From assembly GCA_014155875.1 (NCBI GenBank), contig JACEFZ010021374.1, positions 62,001 through 126,000 on the forward strand: a DNA stretch of 64,000 bases. The letters run 5' to 3'. Each line of letters starts with the position of its first letter. Within the stretch, counting starts at the first letter, position 1. Under the pieces are notes generated by a model. That model was not told the DNA's origin. It was given only the letters and a program-made list of their open reading frames with translations, and searched no databases. Positions 45,250 through 56,700 of this stretch are shown here, piece by piece. A program made the translations under genes and the position numbers. Origin of the DNA: Cepaea nemoralis (lineage: Eukaryota; Mollusca; Gastropoda; Stylommatophora; Helicidae).

Positions 45250-45715
45250 TGTGCAAGGGGCAAGTATTAATTACACAATCATCTCCCTGTACTAGGTGCA
45301 AGCACTGTATAGACAATGACTTTTCTTCATCTCCCTAGGGTAAGAGTAAGTACTGAATTAATTATGTGTTCATCTCCCCGTGCTAGGTGCACGCATGATA
45401 TAGACATTGACTTCTCTTCATCTCCCCATGCTAGGTGCACACATGATATAGACTATGACTTCACTTCATCTCCCACTGCTAGGTGCAAGTATTGTATAGA
45501 AATTGGCTTATCTTCATCTCCCTGTGCTAGGTGCAAGTATTGTATAGACATTGGCTTATCTTCATCTCCCTGTGCTAGGTGCAAGTATTACATAGACTAT
45601 GACTTCTTCATCTCCCTGTGCTAGGTGCAAGTATTACATAGACTATGACTTCGTCTCCCTGTGCTAGAGGTAACTACTGTACTAATCATGACTTCTTCAC
45701 CTCCCTGTGGGGTAT
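45250..45715. repeat. 48-bp minisatellite
   Basis: Nine or so units with CTTCATCTCCCTGTGCTAGG and TGCAAGTATTGTATAGAC. Period is 48 bp, hence an open frame across the array that I do not treat as coding. Ends in a short (GA)n at 45720-45738. Confidence 0.9.
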
Positions 45716-45999
45716 CGTCAGAGAGAGAGAGAGAGAGACACCAGTCTGGCTAACGTTGGTAAGATCATCCAAGGCCTATGCTACAATGAATCCTGAAGAG
45801 ACAACAACTTGCACTGCTAATCTGGGAATTCAATGGACCTTGACATAGCAGCTCCAAGGTCTGAATTTTACTGCTGACACTGCCCCCTGCCTCACACACA
45901 AAATCCGATGCAGGATAAACTAAACACATTGGGTGGGAGGTCACAACAATAAGTGTTAAACATACATAAGAAAAATACAAAGATAATGAAAATAAACCA

Positions 46000-46440
46000 A
46001 GCAAATGATAACCAAATGTTCCTTGATAAAACCTTACTTGAAAAGATGGAATCATACACCTATCTAGGTGAAATGTAGACCAAGGTGGGGGGAAAAGATA
46101 AAGATATTAGAATAATAATACAAAAGGCAAAAGTAGCTTTTACAGCATTAGTACATTTGTGGAAAGAAATAAAACTCAGCAGCAAACTGAGAATATTCAT
46201 TCTAACATTAAATCAGTGCCGCTGTATGAAAACATGCTGGCGCTGGATAGGACATGACACTGAGAAAGCCTGAGTAAAGTAGAACAAGTAAGGCCTTAGT
46301 GTGCAATTCACAGGGCAAAAGAAATAGAGGAATACCCAAAAAACACATACAGAAGAGGAGCAGAAACAGAAATGAATAATATAGGGAGGATATGGGCGGA
46401 TCTGCAAAAGATAGTGAAAGATGGCTTAGAGTTTTTTGTT
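46000..46440 (+). pseudogene. LINE remnant (second family)
   Basis: Plus-strand pieces read ESYTYLGEM, then KDKDIRIIIQKAKVAFTALV near 46090-46150. After a gap the GTGTGCAATTCACAGGGCAA block near 46303 and the following text match 11510-11630. Heavily decayed. Confidence 0.6.
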
Positions 46441-46499
46441 TGAGGTTCTAGGGGAGAGAAAGGGTGAAAGAAGAAAACCCTGAATGGACAGAAAAAAGG

Positions 46500-46800
46500 G
46501 AATCAAGCTGTCATTCAAGAACCAAAAGAAAAGCATAAATTGTTAAGAGAAATCAGACATAGAGAGTCCAGGTTTTTCAGGCATGTTATGAGAAGAAATA
46601 AACTTGAAAACTCAGTGACAAGAGGTAAACTTGATGGCAAAAGAACAAGGAAATGACAGAGAGATAAATGCCTGACTGGCTTGATCACAAAGCATAATCA
46701 GAAATCAAGAAAAACACAGACCTGATTTTAGACTCTTGTAAACATGTGAGATGACAAACCACGACCGCCCACACTTATTGGCATGACACATGATGAATGA
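46500..46800 (+). pseudogene. RTE-type LINE 3' remnant
   Basis: LLREIRHRESRFFRHVMRRN reads near 46540-46600 with stops after it; the end GGCATGACACATGATGAATG is the usual RTE terminus with a (GATGAT) tail. Confidence 0.7.
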
Positions 46801-46997
46801 TGATGATGAAGATGATGAAAGCTGTAAAAATGCAATCAAATATACGAGAAACCAAAAGTGGATAATTATCCTCTTCACAAGCAAACGATTATAAGCAAGG
46901 ATTTGTCATAATCATCCTTCATTATCTGCTGCCCTGGCTATATTTCAAAACAAGAACATTACCCACAGATACAACAGCAACAAACGAAAGGGCTCAA

Positions 46998-47123
46998 TAC
47001 TAGCTACATGAAGACACAGTTTAAGTATAGACATATTATTATGCTGGTTGTGTCGTTATTTCAGCTACATGAAGACACAGTTTAAGTATAGACATATTAT
47101 TATGCTGGTTGTCGTTATTTCAG
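46998..47123. repeat. Tandem duplication of about 62 bp
   Basis: CTACATGAAGACACAGTTTA through GTCGTTATTTCAG occurs twice in a row, differing by two bases (GTTGTGTCG against GTTGTCG). Recent local duplication. Confidence 0.92.
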
Positions 47124-47261
47124 TGTCAATTTTGTCTTTGTCTGTTGTTGTATTTGTTTCCTTATGAAGGCTTGCTGCAGGAATAGCCTCTATTATGTAT
47201 AAATGTGTCCAGGTTGATGTAACTGTATTCACATCTTCATCTATATATTTCATTGTATGAT

Positions 47262-47754
47262 TAGGGAAGACTATACATAGAAATTCTTGAAGGATACAAT
47301 AATCTATTATAAAGGGAGACTATGCACATACATTCTTGAGGTTGCAATACTGTATGGTCTAGGGAGATTATGCACATAAATTATTGAAGGATGAAATAAT
47401 CTATGATCAAGGGAGACTATGCATATCAATTCTTGAAGGATGAAATAATATATTATCAATGGAAACTATGCACAGAAATTCTTGAAGGATGAAATAATCT
47501 ATTATCAAGGGAGACTATGCACATACAATCTTGAAGGTTGCAATAATCTATGATCAAGGGAGATTATGCACATAAATTCTTGAAGTTTGCAATTTTGTAT
47601 GATCAAGGGAGGCTATGCACAAAATTTAATGAAAGTTGCAATACTATCAAGGGTCTGAGACTATGCACAAAAATTGTTGAAGGTTGCAACACTATCACGG
47701 GAAACTATGCACATAAATTGTTGATGCTGCAATATTGTACATTTATGGGAAACT
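47262..47754. repeat. 49-bp minisatellite, left part
   Basis: Units with GGGAGACTATGCACATAAAT and TCTTGAAGGATGAAATAATC repeat with drift; resumes at 48258. Confidence 0.9.
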
Positions 47755-47761
47755 GTGCCTC

Positions 47762-48257
47762 AGTGTGCAATCCACAGGGCAAAAGAAAAGATGTCAATTG
47801 AAACGAGAAAAAGAGTGTTGAGATGCTACATTGAACCTGTACTTTTGTATGGATGTGAAGCGTGGACAATGAGCAGTCAGGCTGAAAAACATCTGATGGC
47901 TGTAGAGATGTGGTTTCAGAGGAAAATGCAAAGAATACCATGGACAGCCAGAAAGACCAATGAACAAGTCCTTCAAGAAACAAATGAAGATCGTAAACTG
48001 ATTAGAGAAATTAGACGTAGACAGTCAAAATTTTTTGGGCATGTTATGAGAAGAAATGGATTGGAGAATTTGGTGACAACTGGTAAGATCGAGGGGAACA
48101 GACAAAGGGGAAGACCTAGAAGCAAGTACCTGGATGGCTTGGCCTTGTGGCATGGTCGAGACAGAAACACGGAGCTGATCCACGACTCTGGTGATCGAGT
48201 GAGATGGCAGAACATGACCGCCCACGCTTACCGGCATGGCACATGATGGATGGATGG
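47762..48257 (+). pseudogene. RTE-type LINE 3' fragment inserted in minisatellite
   Basis: From 47792 one frame reads without a stop for about 150 codons: [53 protein letters not shown] and [20 protein letters not shown] to the stop at 48244. The end is CATGGCACATGATGGATGGA. The intact frame and clean tail indicate a young, 5'-truncated insertion. Its first 30 bp (CAGTGTGCAATCCACAGGGC) belong to the other LINE family seen at 46303, so the 5' junction is chimeric. Both flanks are units of the 49-bp array. Confidence 0.88.
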
Positions 48258-48480
48258 ATGCAAAGAAATTGTATGATCAAGGGAGACTGCACATAAATTG
48301 TTGAAGGTTGCAATACTATCAAGGGAGACTATGCACAGAAATTGTTGAAGGTTGCAATACTATCAAGGGAGACTATGCACATGAATAATTGAAGGTTGCA
48401 ATAATGTACATTTATGGGAAACTGCACAGAAATTGCATGCTCAATGGAGACTATGCACATAAATTGAAGGTTGCAAGAAA
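48258..48480. repeat. 49-bp minisatellite, right part
   Basis: Continuation of the array at 47262-47754 (ATCAAGGGAGACTATGCACA units). Confidence 0.88.
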
Positions 48481-48489
48481 CAGTTAAAT

Positions 48490-48748
48490 TAAGTGGGTTG
48501 CCAAAATATATATATATATATAAACACATATGTTGGCTCTCCCATGAGTTGCCTAAGTACTTGGAGCAAAACATGCTGGTTCTCTCAATGAGTTGACAGA
48601 ATACATAGAGAAACATACTGGCCCAGCCAATGGATTGTCTAAATAAATAGAGAAAAGCAAGTTGATCACTCAATGGTTTGTTAAAATGCATATAATGTAT
48701 ATGTTTAATATAAATTATGAGACTTGGTGCTATCTCAATGATTTGATA
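48490..48748. repeat. Degenerate ~47-bp minisatellite, left part
   Basis: Units with ATAGAGAAACATACTGGCCC and a TCAATGGGTTGTCTAAA part. Resumes at 49017-49230. Confidence 0.78.
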
Positions 48749-49016
48749 CAAATTCTGTCCGTATTCCATAGTTGTTAGGTTCGTGTGTATGATACACACG
48801 ACCAATGAAGACACTTTTTTTGGAGTGTCTAGTTGGTCGTGCGTCGAAGTACACTTGTTCCTGCAGTGAGGCGCCGTCGTCATTTGGAAGCGACAGGTTC
48901 GATCCTGGTCGGTAACTAGCTTTCAAATTTTATGTTGTCTAGTGCGTCTTCTAGCCTGTACTTCCTTCATATCCTTCTGTGAGCGCCAAATAATACTATG
49001 TGTGTTTATTTATGTA
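48749..49016 (+). repeat. SINE-2 copy inserted in minisatellite
   Basis: The tRNA-like head reads TAGTTGGTCGTGCGTCGAAG with B-box GGTTCGATCCT near 48897. Upstream is a paired ACACTTTTT/GGAGTGT segment. The tail TGTGTGTTTATTTATGT runs into the resumed minisatellite, so the SINE interrupts the array. Matches 1012-1297. Confidence 0.78.
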
Positions 49017-49230
49017 AAATGCATAGAGAAACATATTGGTCCTCTAAACGGGTTGTTAAAATGCATACAGAAACATGCTGCCTCTCTCAATGAGTTGTAA
49101 AAAGTAGTGGACCCACATTAGCCCTCTCAATGGGTTGTCAAAAAAAAGAAGCAACCCATGTCAGCCCTCTAAATGGGTTGTCTAAAGATTGAAAGACACA
49201 TGTCAGCTCTCTCAATGGAGTAAGGAGGTT
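49017..49230. repeat. Degenerate ~47-bp minisatellite, right part
   Basis: CCTCTCAATGGGTTGTC units continue from 48490-48748. Confidence 0.75.
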
Positions 49231-50025
49231 AGAGTGGCTTAAAGCTACATGCTCTCATGTGTAAAATGATGGGCACAAATTGAACAATTTTCAGAATTAC
49301 ATCTGAGATGCCCCCATTAATGGATCAGACCCATAGTATTTGCAGATAAGGGTACAAAATGAAAGGTCCTATATGTATGTTAAAACCTCTAGCCATTTGA
49401 CAATTAAAAGCAGTAAGTAATACGACTACAACCTTGGTCACATTTCAAAATTAGAAAAAGTATTCACAACAAAATATTTCACATATGGCTGGATTCTGGT
49501 GTGTGTATCATGATCCATAATAGCACAACAGAGTTTGCGCACTGAGAAGAGTTTCTCCTAGTATGATCTGAAGGAGGAACGTGAAACATTAATTGATAGC
49601 TTCACAAAATGAAGAAGATCCACTAATTCAATCAATTAACCAATCAACCAATCAATCAAACATTGCAGCTAGCATCTGCAAAGAACATAACAGTAAATGC
49701 ACTTAAATTCTTGCAGGTTGAAGTATTGCTGTTAGAATGGTTGCCCACAGATGCAGACAGTTGTCCTACATCTTACAGTCCTCAAGAACCAGTTAATTCT
49801 AGCTAGCACCTGTTGGAGAGATCAAAACAAACAATAATTACATACATAACTGAGTAAATGAATGAACAAATAAATACAATAATGAGTTACTAAGAAAGAT
49901 GAATCTAATGATTAAATAAATTAGTCAGATAAAATATAAATTAAGGAATAAATTTATTCATGAATGAATTAATTAATAAAGACATAATAAATACATAAAT
50001 AAATGAATTAATACATGTATGAGTG
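49231..50025. other. No recognisable feature
   Basis: AT-rich sequence with short AATCA and AATAAAT tracts (near 49625-49660 and 49860-50015). No gene recognised. Confidence 0.4.
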
Positions 50026-50029
50026 ATGG

Positions 50030-50260
50030 GCCTGTGATCTCCAACTGCATGTATGAATTCATGCGCTGACGCCTTTCCATATCATAATAAATGGCTGTCA
50101 AAAATCTTCTCTCTCTTTATACAAATCTTTCCAGCTGTCACAAGTTGCAGGTTTTCTCTTCTCATAATGTGGCCAAAAAATGTTAACTGCCTCTTTCTGA
50201 TGTTTGTGATCAGTTATCTTTGTGTTTTAGCCACTTTCAAAACATACAGATTAGACATTT
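50030..50260 (-). pseudogene. RTE-like LINE remnant
   Basis: On the minus strand IRKRQLTFFGHIMRRENLQL and AHEFIHAVGDH read in different frames, corresponding to the RTE C-terminus. Confidence 0.6.
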
Positions 50261-50471
50261 TGGCTGTTTAAGGATTTTTCAGCATATTTTTGTACAACCA
50301 TATCTCTGAAGCCTCAAGGAATTATTTTGTTTTGTTTTGCTTTTCTTCTTCTTTCGTTTGCTTGAAATTTATTGTCTATATCTGCAAGGTTTCTCTTGTA
50401 TAAATGTTGCTGTCTGTTTTAGTTCAGTCAGAGGTCCATACAGTTTATTTGTTACAAATTGTCAAGGAGAT

Positions 50472-50605
50472 GTTAGTTAGTTAATTAGTTAGTTGCGGTT
50501 CCAACTTCACGGAAATGGGTCATCCCCATTATGCTCCGTTCTTGTGCCAGTGAATTTCACATACAATGCTCATCACAGCCCAATGTGAGAAGTGGAACAG
50601 ACATG
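50472..50605 (+). repeat. Rep-7 copy
   Basis: (TTAG)n then TTGCGGTTCCAACTTCACGG and a GTGCCAGTGAATTTCACA segment, matching 21132-21330. Confidence 0.7.
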
Positions 50606-50729
50606 AGCCTCAGCAAACCAACAGCCTGCACGGGTACACTGGTACACTGTATAATGCCGCTGCCAGAATGCCAACACAAAAGTCCTCCACGAAAAATACA
50701 GTTCATCGTCAATGGAATCGATAGTCACT

Positions 50730-50885
50730 AGAACGACTTCATTGATCTGGGTTTTATCCCATATAGCTCAGTCTCTTTCCGCAGGGTGACCTGCCGAAAG
50801 CACCACACAAAGCATGAACTCCGTAGCTCCAGCAACGAATCCCGGGAGTCTCCTGAAAATTGCACTCGTGAACCGAAAAGGCAAA
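50730..50885 (-). repeat. SINE-1 fragment
   Basis: TTTTATCCCATATAGCTCAG and CGTAGCTCCAGCAACGAATC match SINE-1; the tRNA-like head is missing. Confidence 0.65.
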
Positions 50886-51164
50886 TCAGTAAATTCAGTG
50901 ACATCCGGTCGCCATTGTTCTGAACCTGCAGTTCACGCTAGGTATCAAGGAGAATCACAGCAAATAGATTAAAACTGGTTCTAATTAACATGCAAGAACA
51001 CAAGTTCTAATCCTCCAATAACAAGGGTTTATTGTCTAAGATGCTCTTCATTTCTAAAGTGCAATTATGTACAATAAGGCTAATTTCTTAAAGTGAATAA
51101 GATGGAGATTGGTATCAAAATATAGGATAATTTTATATATATGGATGGGGCACTGAGGTAGCAG

Positions 51165-51600
51165 AACCTAGACAAATGTATATATTGCATAAATATGCAA
51201 ATATTACCTAGACAGATGTCTGTATCTGTATAAATATGCAAATATTGCTTAGACAAATGTACGTATCTGTATAAATAATAAAACATTAGCAAGACAGATG
51301 CATATACTCTATAAAGAAGCAAATATTACCTAGACAGATGTACATACTCGATAAAAAAAGCAAAATTTTATCCAGACAGATGTATATATTCTATAAATAA
51401 GCAAACATTACATAGACAGATTTTTATACTCCATAAATAAGTACACATTACCTAGACAGATGTATATACACCATAAAGTACACATTACCTAGACAGATGT
51501 ATATACTCCATAAAGTACACATTACCTAGACAGATGTATATACTCCATAAAGTACACATTACCTAGACAGATGTATATACTCCATAAAGTACACATTACC
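51165..51600. repeat. ~40-bp intronic minisatellite, left part
   Basis: Units with ACATTACCTAGACAGATGTA and TATACTCTATAAACAAGCAA; period about 40 bp, shorter near the hAT-type insertion. On the minus strand each unit carries TAGGTAATG, a splice-donor-like string. Confidence 0.9.
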
Positions 51601-51607
51601 TAGAGTC

Positions 51608-52064
51608 CAGTGGTTCTCAACCTTTTTTGCCCCATTCCCCCCTTCACCATATTTTCAGAACGCCATTCCCCCCCCCCCCCCCCCCCCTTCCTATCAAAAA
51701 TTTGGCCCGTTCCCCCCTTCACCGTATTTTCAGAACGTCATCCCCCCCCCCCCCCCCCCTTTCATATTTCCTATCTAAAAATCCCCTCACCCCTACACAG
51801 AATACGTAAAAGTGGAAGGCAAATGTAATAGCATATACTAAAACAAGTCTAGACATCCACATAAAACATGATTTGTGGGTCTACTTACTTTATAAAATGA
51901 ATTTTAGAATGATGAGACATACATAACTGTAAAGTATGAAGGGAAAAACTATGTCAAGTAATCGGTTCTTGTATTAACACGATCTTGAAATGGTCTTCAT
52001 TCCCCCCCTGGAAACCATGAAATTCCCCCCTGGGGGGGAATTCCCCACCGGTTGAGAACCACTG
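51608..52064. mobile_element. hAT-type MITE inserted in minisatellite
   Basis: Perfect 15-bp inverted ends: CAGTGGTTCTCAACC at 51608-51622 and its complement at 52050-52064. This is the classic end of Charlie/hAT-type elements. At 457 bp with no coding potential it is a non-autonomous copy. Inside are two similar blocks with TTCACCATATTTTCAGAACG, each followed by a poly-C tract (51668-51688 and 51742-51759). CCTAGA occurs at both edges, but as it is also part of every minisatellite unit the 8-bp target duplication cannot be resolved. Confidence 0.88.
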
Positions 52065-52072
52065 ACCTAGAC

Positions 52073-52466
52073 AGTTATAAACTTCATAAACAAGAACACA
52101 TTACCTAGATAATTATATACACTATAAGTAACCAAAAATTACCTAGACAGATGCATATACTCTATAAACAAGCAAACATTACCTAGACAGATGTGTATAC
52201 TCTATAAATATGCAAACATTAACTAGACAGATGTGTATATACTCTATAAACAAGCAAATATAACTTAGACAGATGTATATACTCTATAAACAAGCAAATA
52301 TAACCAAGACAGATGTATACACTCTATAAACAAGCTAACATTACCCAGACAGATGTTTACACTCTATAAACAAGCAAACATTACCCAGACAGATGTGCAT
52401 ATCTCTATAAACAAGCAAATATAACCTTGACAGATGTATATACTCTATAAACAAGCAAACATTACC
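52073..52466. repeat. ~40-bp intronic minisatellite, right part
   Basis: The array continues from 51600 and runs up to the splice-donor position of the exon at 53778-52466. The last unit's CATTACCT is the donor itself on the minus strand. Confidence 0.9.
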
Positions 52467-53778
52467 TGGGGCGAGGCTGGCTGTGTTGAGACTGAGGGAA
52501 CCTGATGATGCCCAGCTCTAGAGGTGACTCAACGATGGTGGGAGAGGTAGGGGTGTGTATGTCTGCTGCCTTGGCAAAACGCCGATTTGGGAATTTAGGA
52601 GGGGGGAAATACAAGAGGTATTCTGGGGGAAGTTTCTGGGATTCGTGGCTGGCATTATTTGAGGAAAATGTTGATGCGAAAAATGGGGCACAGTGTAAAG
52701 CCGGCGGAGAAGGCGATAATGGAAGAGGCGGGGGTGAGAAGGAACGTAGGGGTTCACTGGAAGCAGATGATGGTAGTGGAGGAGGATTGTGTGAGGTAGG
52801 TGACGTGGGCAGGCTCTTCAACTTGGCAAAGAACTTTCTAGCGCCAGATTTCTTGACTTGGTAGCTAGGGGGCATGGATCCACAAAGAAGCAGGTGGGGA
52901 GATGTAGGAGGTGAATCTGGAACATTCCTAGGCTGAGACACCTCTATTGGTAATGTGGGTGCTACGTCATTTGATGGTTTCACTTGAGAGTCCCCACTCG
53001 GTCTTGAAAAAGCACCCACTTCAACAGCTACTACAGAAGCATGATCAAGTTTACCAGGGGCTTTGGACATTTTCTCGACAATTTCTGAGTCTCGTCTCTT
53101 GCGCTCTTGTTTCGTAGTTTTATGTTTTGCATAAATAGCTGGATTCTCAGCAATTTTCCTCTTTGTGTCTGTTAGTTTCAATACATGCTGAACCAAGGCA
53201 CCACAGAATTCCTGTGCTGAACATCTTTCTTCTGTTTTCAGCTCGTATTCATGAACAACCTTCTCCATTTCCTTCAGAGCATATGTGTGCCTCTCCTTAG
53301 GAGTGAACACAGGCTTAATAATTAGATTACTATTTGATGTGAGGTACTCCTTTGTGTTAAAATTGGAATCATTTGCTTTCATGGGGAGAGCTATTTTGGT
53401 TACAACAGGATCAAAGTTGTCGGAGATGCCGTCAGTTGTCAAGAATACCATGTCTCCTTTGTGACAAAAGGTTACGGAGCAAGTCAAATTGTGTAGCTCT
53501 GGATTTATACCATCCACTGGTCCTAGAGCTCCTCCTGCATCCCGGATGTCACGCTCGCTGCCCACATCATGAGAGCCAATGGTCACTTCCCTAATGGCAT
53601 TATTGGCGGAGTAGATGAATGCTAAGCTGTCGCCAACGTTTACACAGCAGACGGCATGTTGATCAGAATTTGCAACCTCACAGATCATACACAGGCACAG
53701 AGTGGTCAGGCCGGCTTCCTTGGACATGATGGCTCTGTGAGCTTCGTCCAATGCCTTTCTTAAAAGCAGCACGACGTC
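52462..53778 (-). CDS. PP2C-like gene, exon 4
   Basis: The acceptor is CACACCATACAG before GACGTCGTGC at 53778. The exon encodes residues 152-589 of the model, from [14 protein letters not shown] through GDS, TTDG and LDH motifs to a proline-rich tail. The frame closes with TAA at 52464-52462, which lies inside CAG|GTAATG, a good donor at 52466/52465. The exon is therefore either terminal or spliced on in phase 2. Confidence 0.85.
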   Translation of the reverse strand, partial: DVVLLLRKALDEAHRAIMSKEAGLTTLCLCMICEVANSDQHAVCCVNVGDSLAFIYSANNAIREVTIGSHDVGSERDIRDAGGALGPVDGINPELHNLTCSVTFCHKGDMVFLTTDGISDNFDPVVTKIALPMKANDSNFNTKEYLTSNSNLIIKPVFTPKERHTYALKEMEKVVHEYELKTEERCSAQEFCGALVQHVLKLTDTKRKIAENPAIYAKHKTTKQERKRRDSEIVEKMSKAPGKLDHASVVAVEVGAFSRPSGDSQVKPSNDVAPTLPIEVSQPRNVPDSPPTSPHLLLCGSMPPSYQVKKSGARKFFAKLKSLPTSPTSHNPPPLPSSASSEPLRSFSPPPLPLSPSPPALHCAPFFASTFSSNNASHESQKLPPEYLLYFPPPKFPNRRFAKAADIHTPTSPTIVESPLELGIIRFPQSQHSQPRPR

Positions 53779-56700
53779 CTGTATGGTGTGATATAAAAGA
53801 GAAATCATTACAAGTTCATAAGAGTGGATAAAATACACAATAAATACACAATATTGCTTAGACCAACACCGTGGGAATGAGTGTATCATGCTTACTTAGA
53901 CAAACACACTGGGAATGAGTATATCATGTTTACTTAGACAGACACCATAGGAATGAATGCATCATGCTTACTTAGACAAACACCATGGGAATGAGTGTAT
54001 CATGCTTACTTAGACAAACACACTGGGAATGAGTATATCATGCTTACTTAGACAAACACACAAAAACAAGTCATGCAGCAGGGTCCTTCTGTGGGTATGT
54101 GAAGTGCTAGGACCATCACATGTTTGTGGGTCTCGGTGTACGGAGAAATAGAAGACCAGTCTTTCCCTCCCATAGAGAATGTCAAGAACTGGCATCGAAG
54201 CCTTGTCTCGCCACTCTCATACCATTGTAAGATTAACATCTGGCTTACTTACTCAATGCTAATTAAAGTGTGTATCCTAAAGAAAGCAAAGAAACAGATA
54301 AAGATATATAAGACAGGCAGCAATTATAAGGGAAAGTGAAAGAATACAGAGAAAACAGAAAGCATGGAGGTGACATGAATTAAGAAAATGACTGACCATG
54401 GAAAGAAGGAAAGATTTAAAAAAAAAAAAAACAGAAAGAAAGAAAAGCAGAAATAAAGTTACAGTGAAATTAGTAAATGAAGAAAGAAAGGCAAAATGAG
54501 TGAACAAATTATATCTTCAAAGAAAAAGAGGTACTTTTCACATCTGAACGGAACTCAACTTTTGTGCCGCCTTTCTAACAATGAAGGAGTTGTATTTTAA
54601 TATTATTAAATTGTATAATTTCATGTTTTTCTTTAGATCTGTTTGTGCTGTTCCATTCCTGATGAAAATTTGTATAATCAAACAGTCATTTGTTACCAAA
54701 GTATACTTATTTTCATTTTATTATCATATATATGTTTTGGATTTTTTCTTATTCTTTTTAGATTTCCCCCGGTGATTTATGTTCAGCATTGTGGTTTTCA
54801 TTGTAAGGCATGTACACTGTCTCCGTGTTTAGTATGTCTCACCTTTATTTTAAAAGTGTCACAAATCAGGGCACACAGGTGAAATGTTAGGACCATCACA
54901 ATTTTGTAAGCAGAGGAATAGGTGGCCACGAATCTCATCTCATCAGGTTCCTCTTGTACCATGCGGTGTTGAAGTGAAGTATAAACAGTGGGAGAGTGCC
55001 CATTTATGGGCTTCATGTATCGATATTCCCATGGACTCTGCTATTCCATCTGTCCATCGTTTACATGGTCGGCCTCTTCCTCTGCTTCCATCTGGTCTGT
55101 ACATCATTGCTTGTTGTGGTATACTGTTAGTTGGTAACCTTGCATGGCCAAACCATTTGACTTGCTGCCTTCTAATAAAATCTAGCGCTGCTATAACCCC
55201 CACTTTAGTCCTGATTTCTTCATTTCTGATCTCATCTCTTCTTGATACATTGAGTATTCTTCTCAGGAATCTCATTTCTGTTGTTGTAATGTTTCTTTTC
55301 TCTTTTTCTGTCATTGTCCAGGTTTGGCATAGGTAGCATAAGAATTGGTAGGAAGATTGTGTTGTAAACTGCTTTCTTAGTAACTATTGATACATGTTTA
55401 TTCTTTAGTATTGGTGTCATTTGTCCAATGAGTTGGTTTGCCTTACTGCATCTATTTTCGATCTCGTCTTCTGATTTGTCATTTTATAATATTAAACTTC
55501 CTAGGTACTCAAAACTCTTTACTTGTTTCAGGGGATGTTCGTTTAGGTGAATTGTATGAACAGAAAAAATGTGGAAGATAACAGCCAGAAGTAAGCAGTA
55601 AGATAGACTGTATACTTGACTGAAGGAAGCAAACAAGAAGACACAAAGTCAGTCTGTCAGTTGGAAAGGCATAAAAGAAAGAATAAACTGTGGCACAGCC
55701 ATGTCTTAACATAATGCTCTCTGGGTACCTGTGTGTTTTCTGGTTTGTGTCCCCGGTCAAATATTGTATAGTTGAGGTACTTCATGCTGCCATACAGTGC
55801 ACACCTGGCCGCCAGCCGTGACTTCTCGCCCCAGTTTACACCATCCGCCACCATCAAGATGGCATTGTTGCGACGAACACATAAGGCAAAGCTATCAGCA
55901 ACTGGTTCACCTTAAATTACATACAATCATACAACTGGTTCACATGAAATTACATACAATCATACATACATGTCAGCATCTGCGGTTATGAGGTGAAATC
56001 AGTTTCACAACCCTGACAAACCAGATTCAATTTTAGCTGCAGATGATTTGGGAGCGGGTCGCTCTGCATCCATCATGTGCCATGCCGATAAGCGTGGGCG
56101 GTCGTGTTTTTGCCATCTCACTCGATCACCAGAGCTATGGATCAGCTCTGTGTTCCTGTCTCAACCATGCCACATGGCAAAGACATCCAGGTACTTACTT
56201 CTCGGTCTTCCCCTTGATCTCTTCTCTCCGATTTTGCCAGTTGACACCAAGTTCTCCAAGTCATTTCTTCTCATAACATGTCCAAAACATTTTGACTGTC
56301 TACGTCTAATTTCTCTAATCAATTTACGATTTTAATTTATATCCTGCAGTAATTGGTCATTGGCTTTTCTGTCTGTCCATGGTATTCTTTGCATTTTCCT
56401 CAGAAACCACATTTCCACAGCCATCAGATATTTTCAGCTTGACTGCTCATTGTCCACGTTTCCCATCCATACAAAAGTACAGGTTCTATGTAGCACTTCA
56501 ACACTATTTTTGTCGTTGGAGAGTATGAGAAATGATATCATGGCCTCAGCTAAATGAAGTCCTGGTGAGTATGAGAAGAGCTAGGAGAACTACTGGACTA
56601 TTTGTGGTGATGCTGTATTGTTAGGAGAATTATTGGACTATTAATGTTGATGCTGTATTGTTAGGAGAATTATTGGACTATTAATGTTGATGCTGTATTG

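Noticed and set aside
45316..45624. 102-codon frame over the 48-bp array
   Set aside because: Explained by the 48-bp period; no domain or start context supports it.
47705..48322. Antisense ORFs over RTE 3' ends
   Set aside because: Shadows of the plus-strand RT frame, which carries the recognisable motifs.
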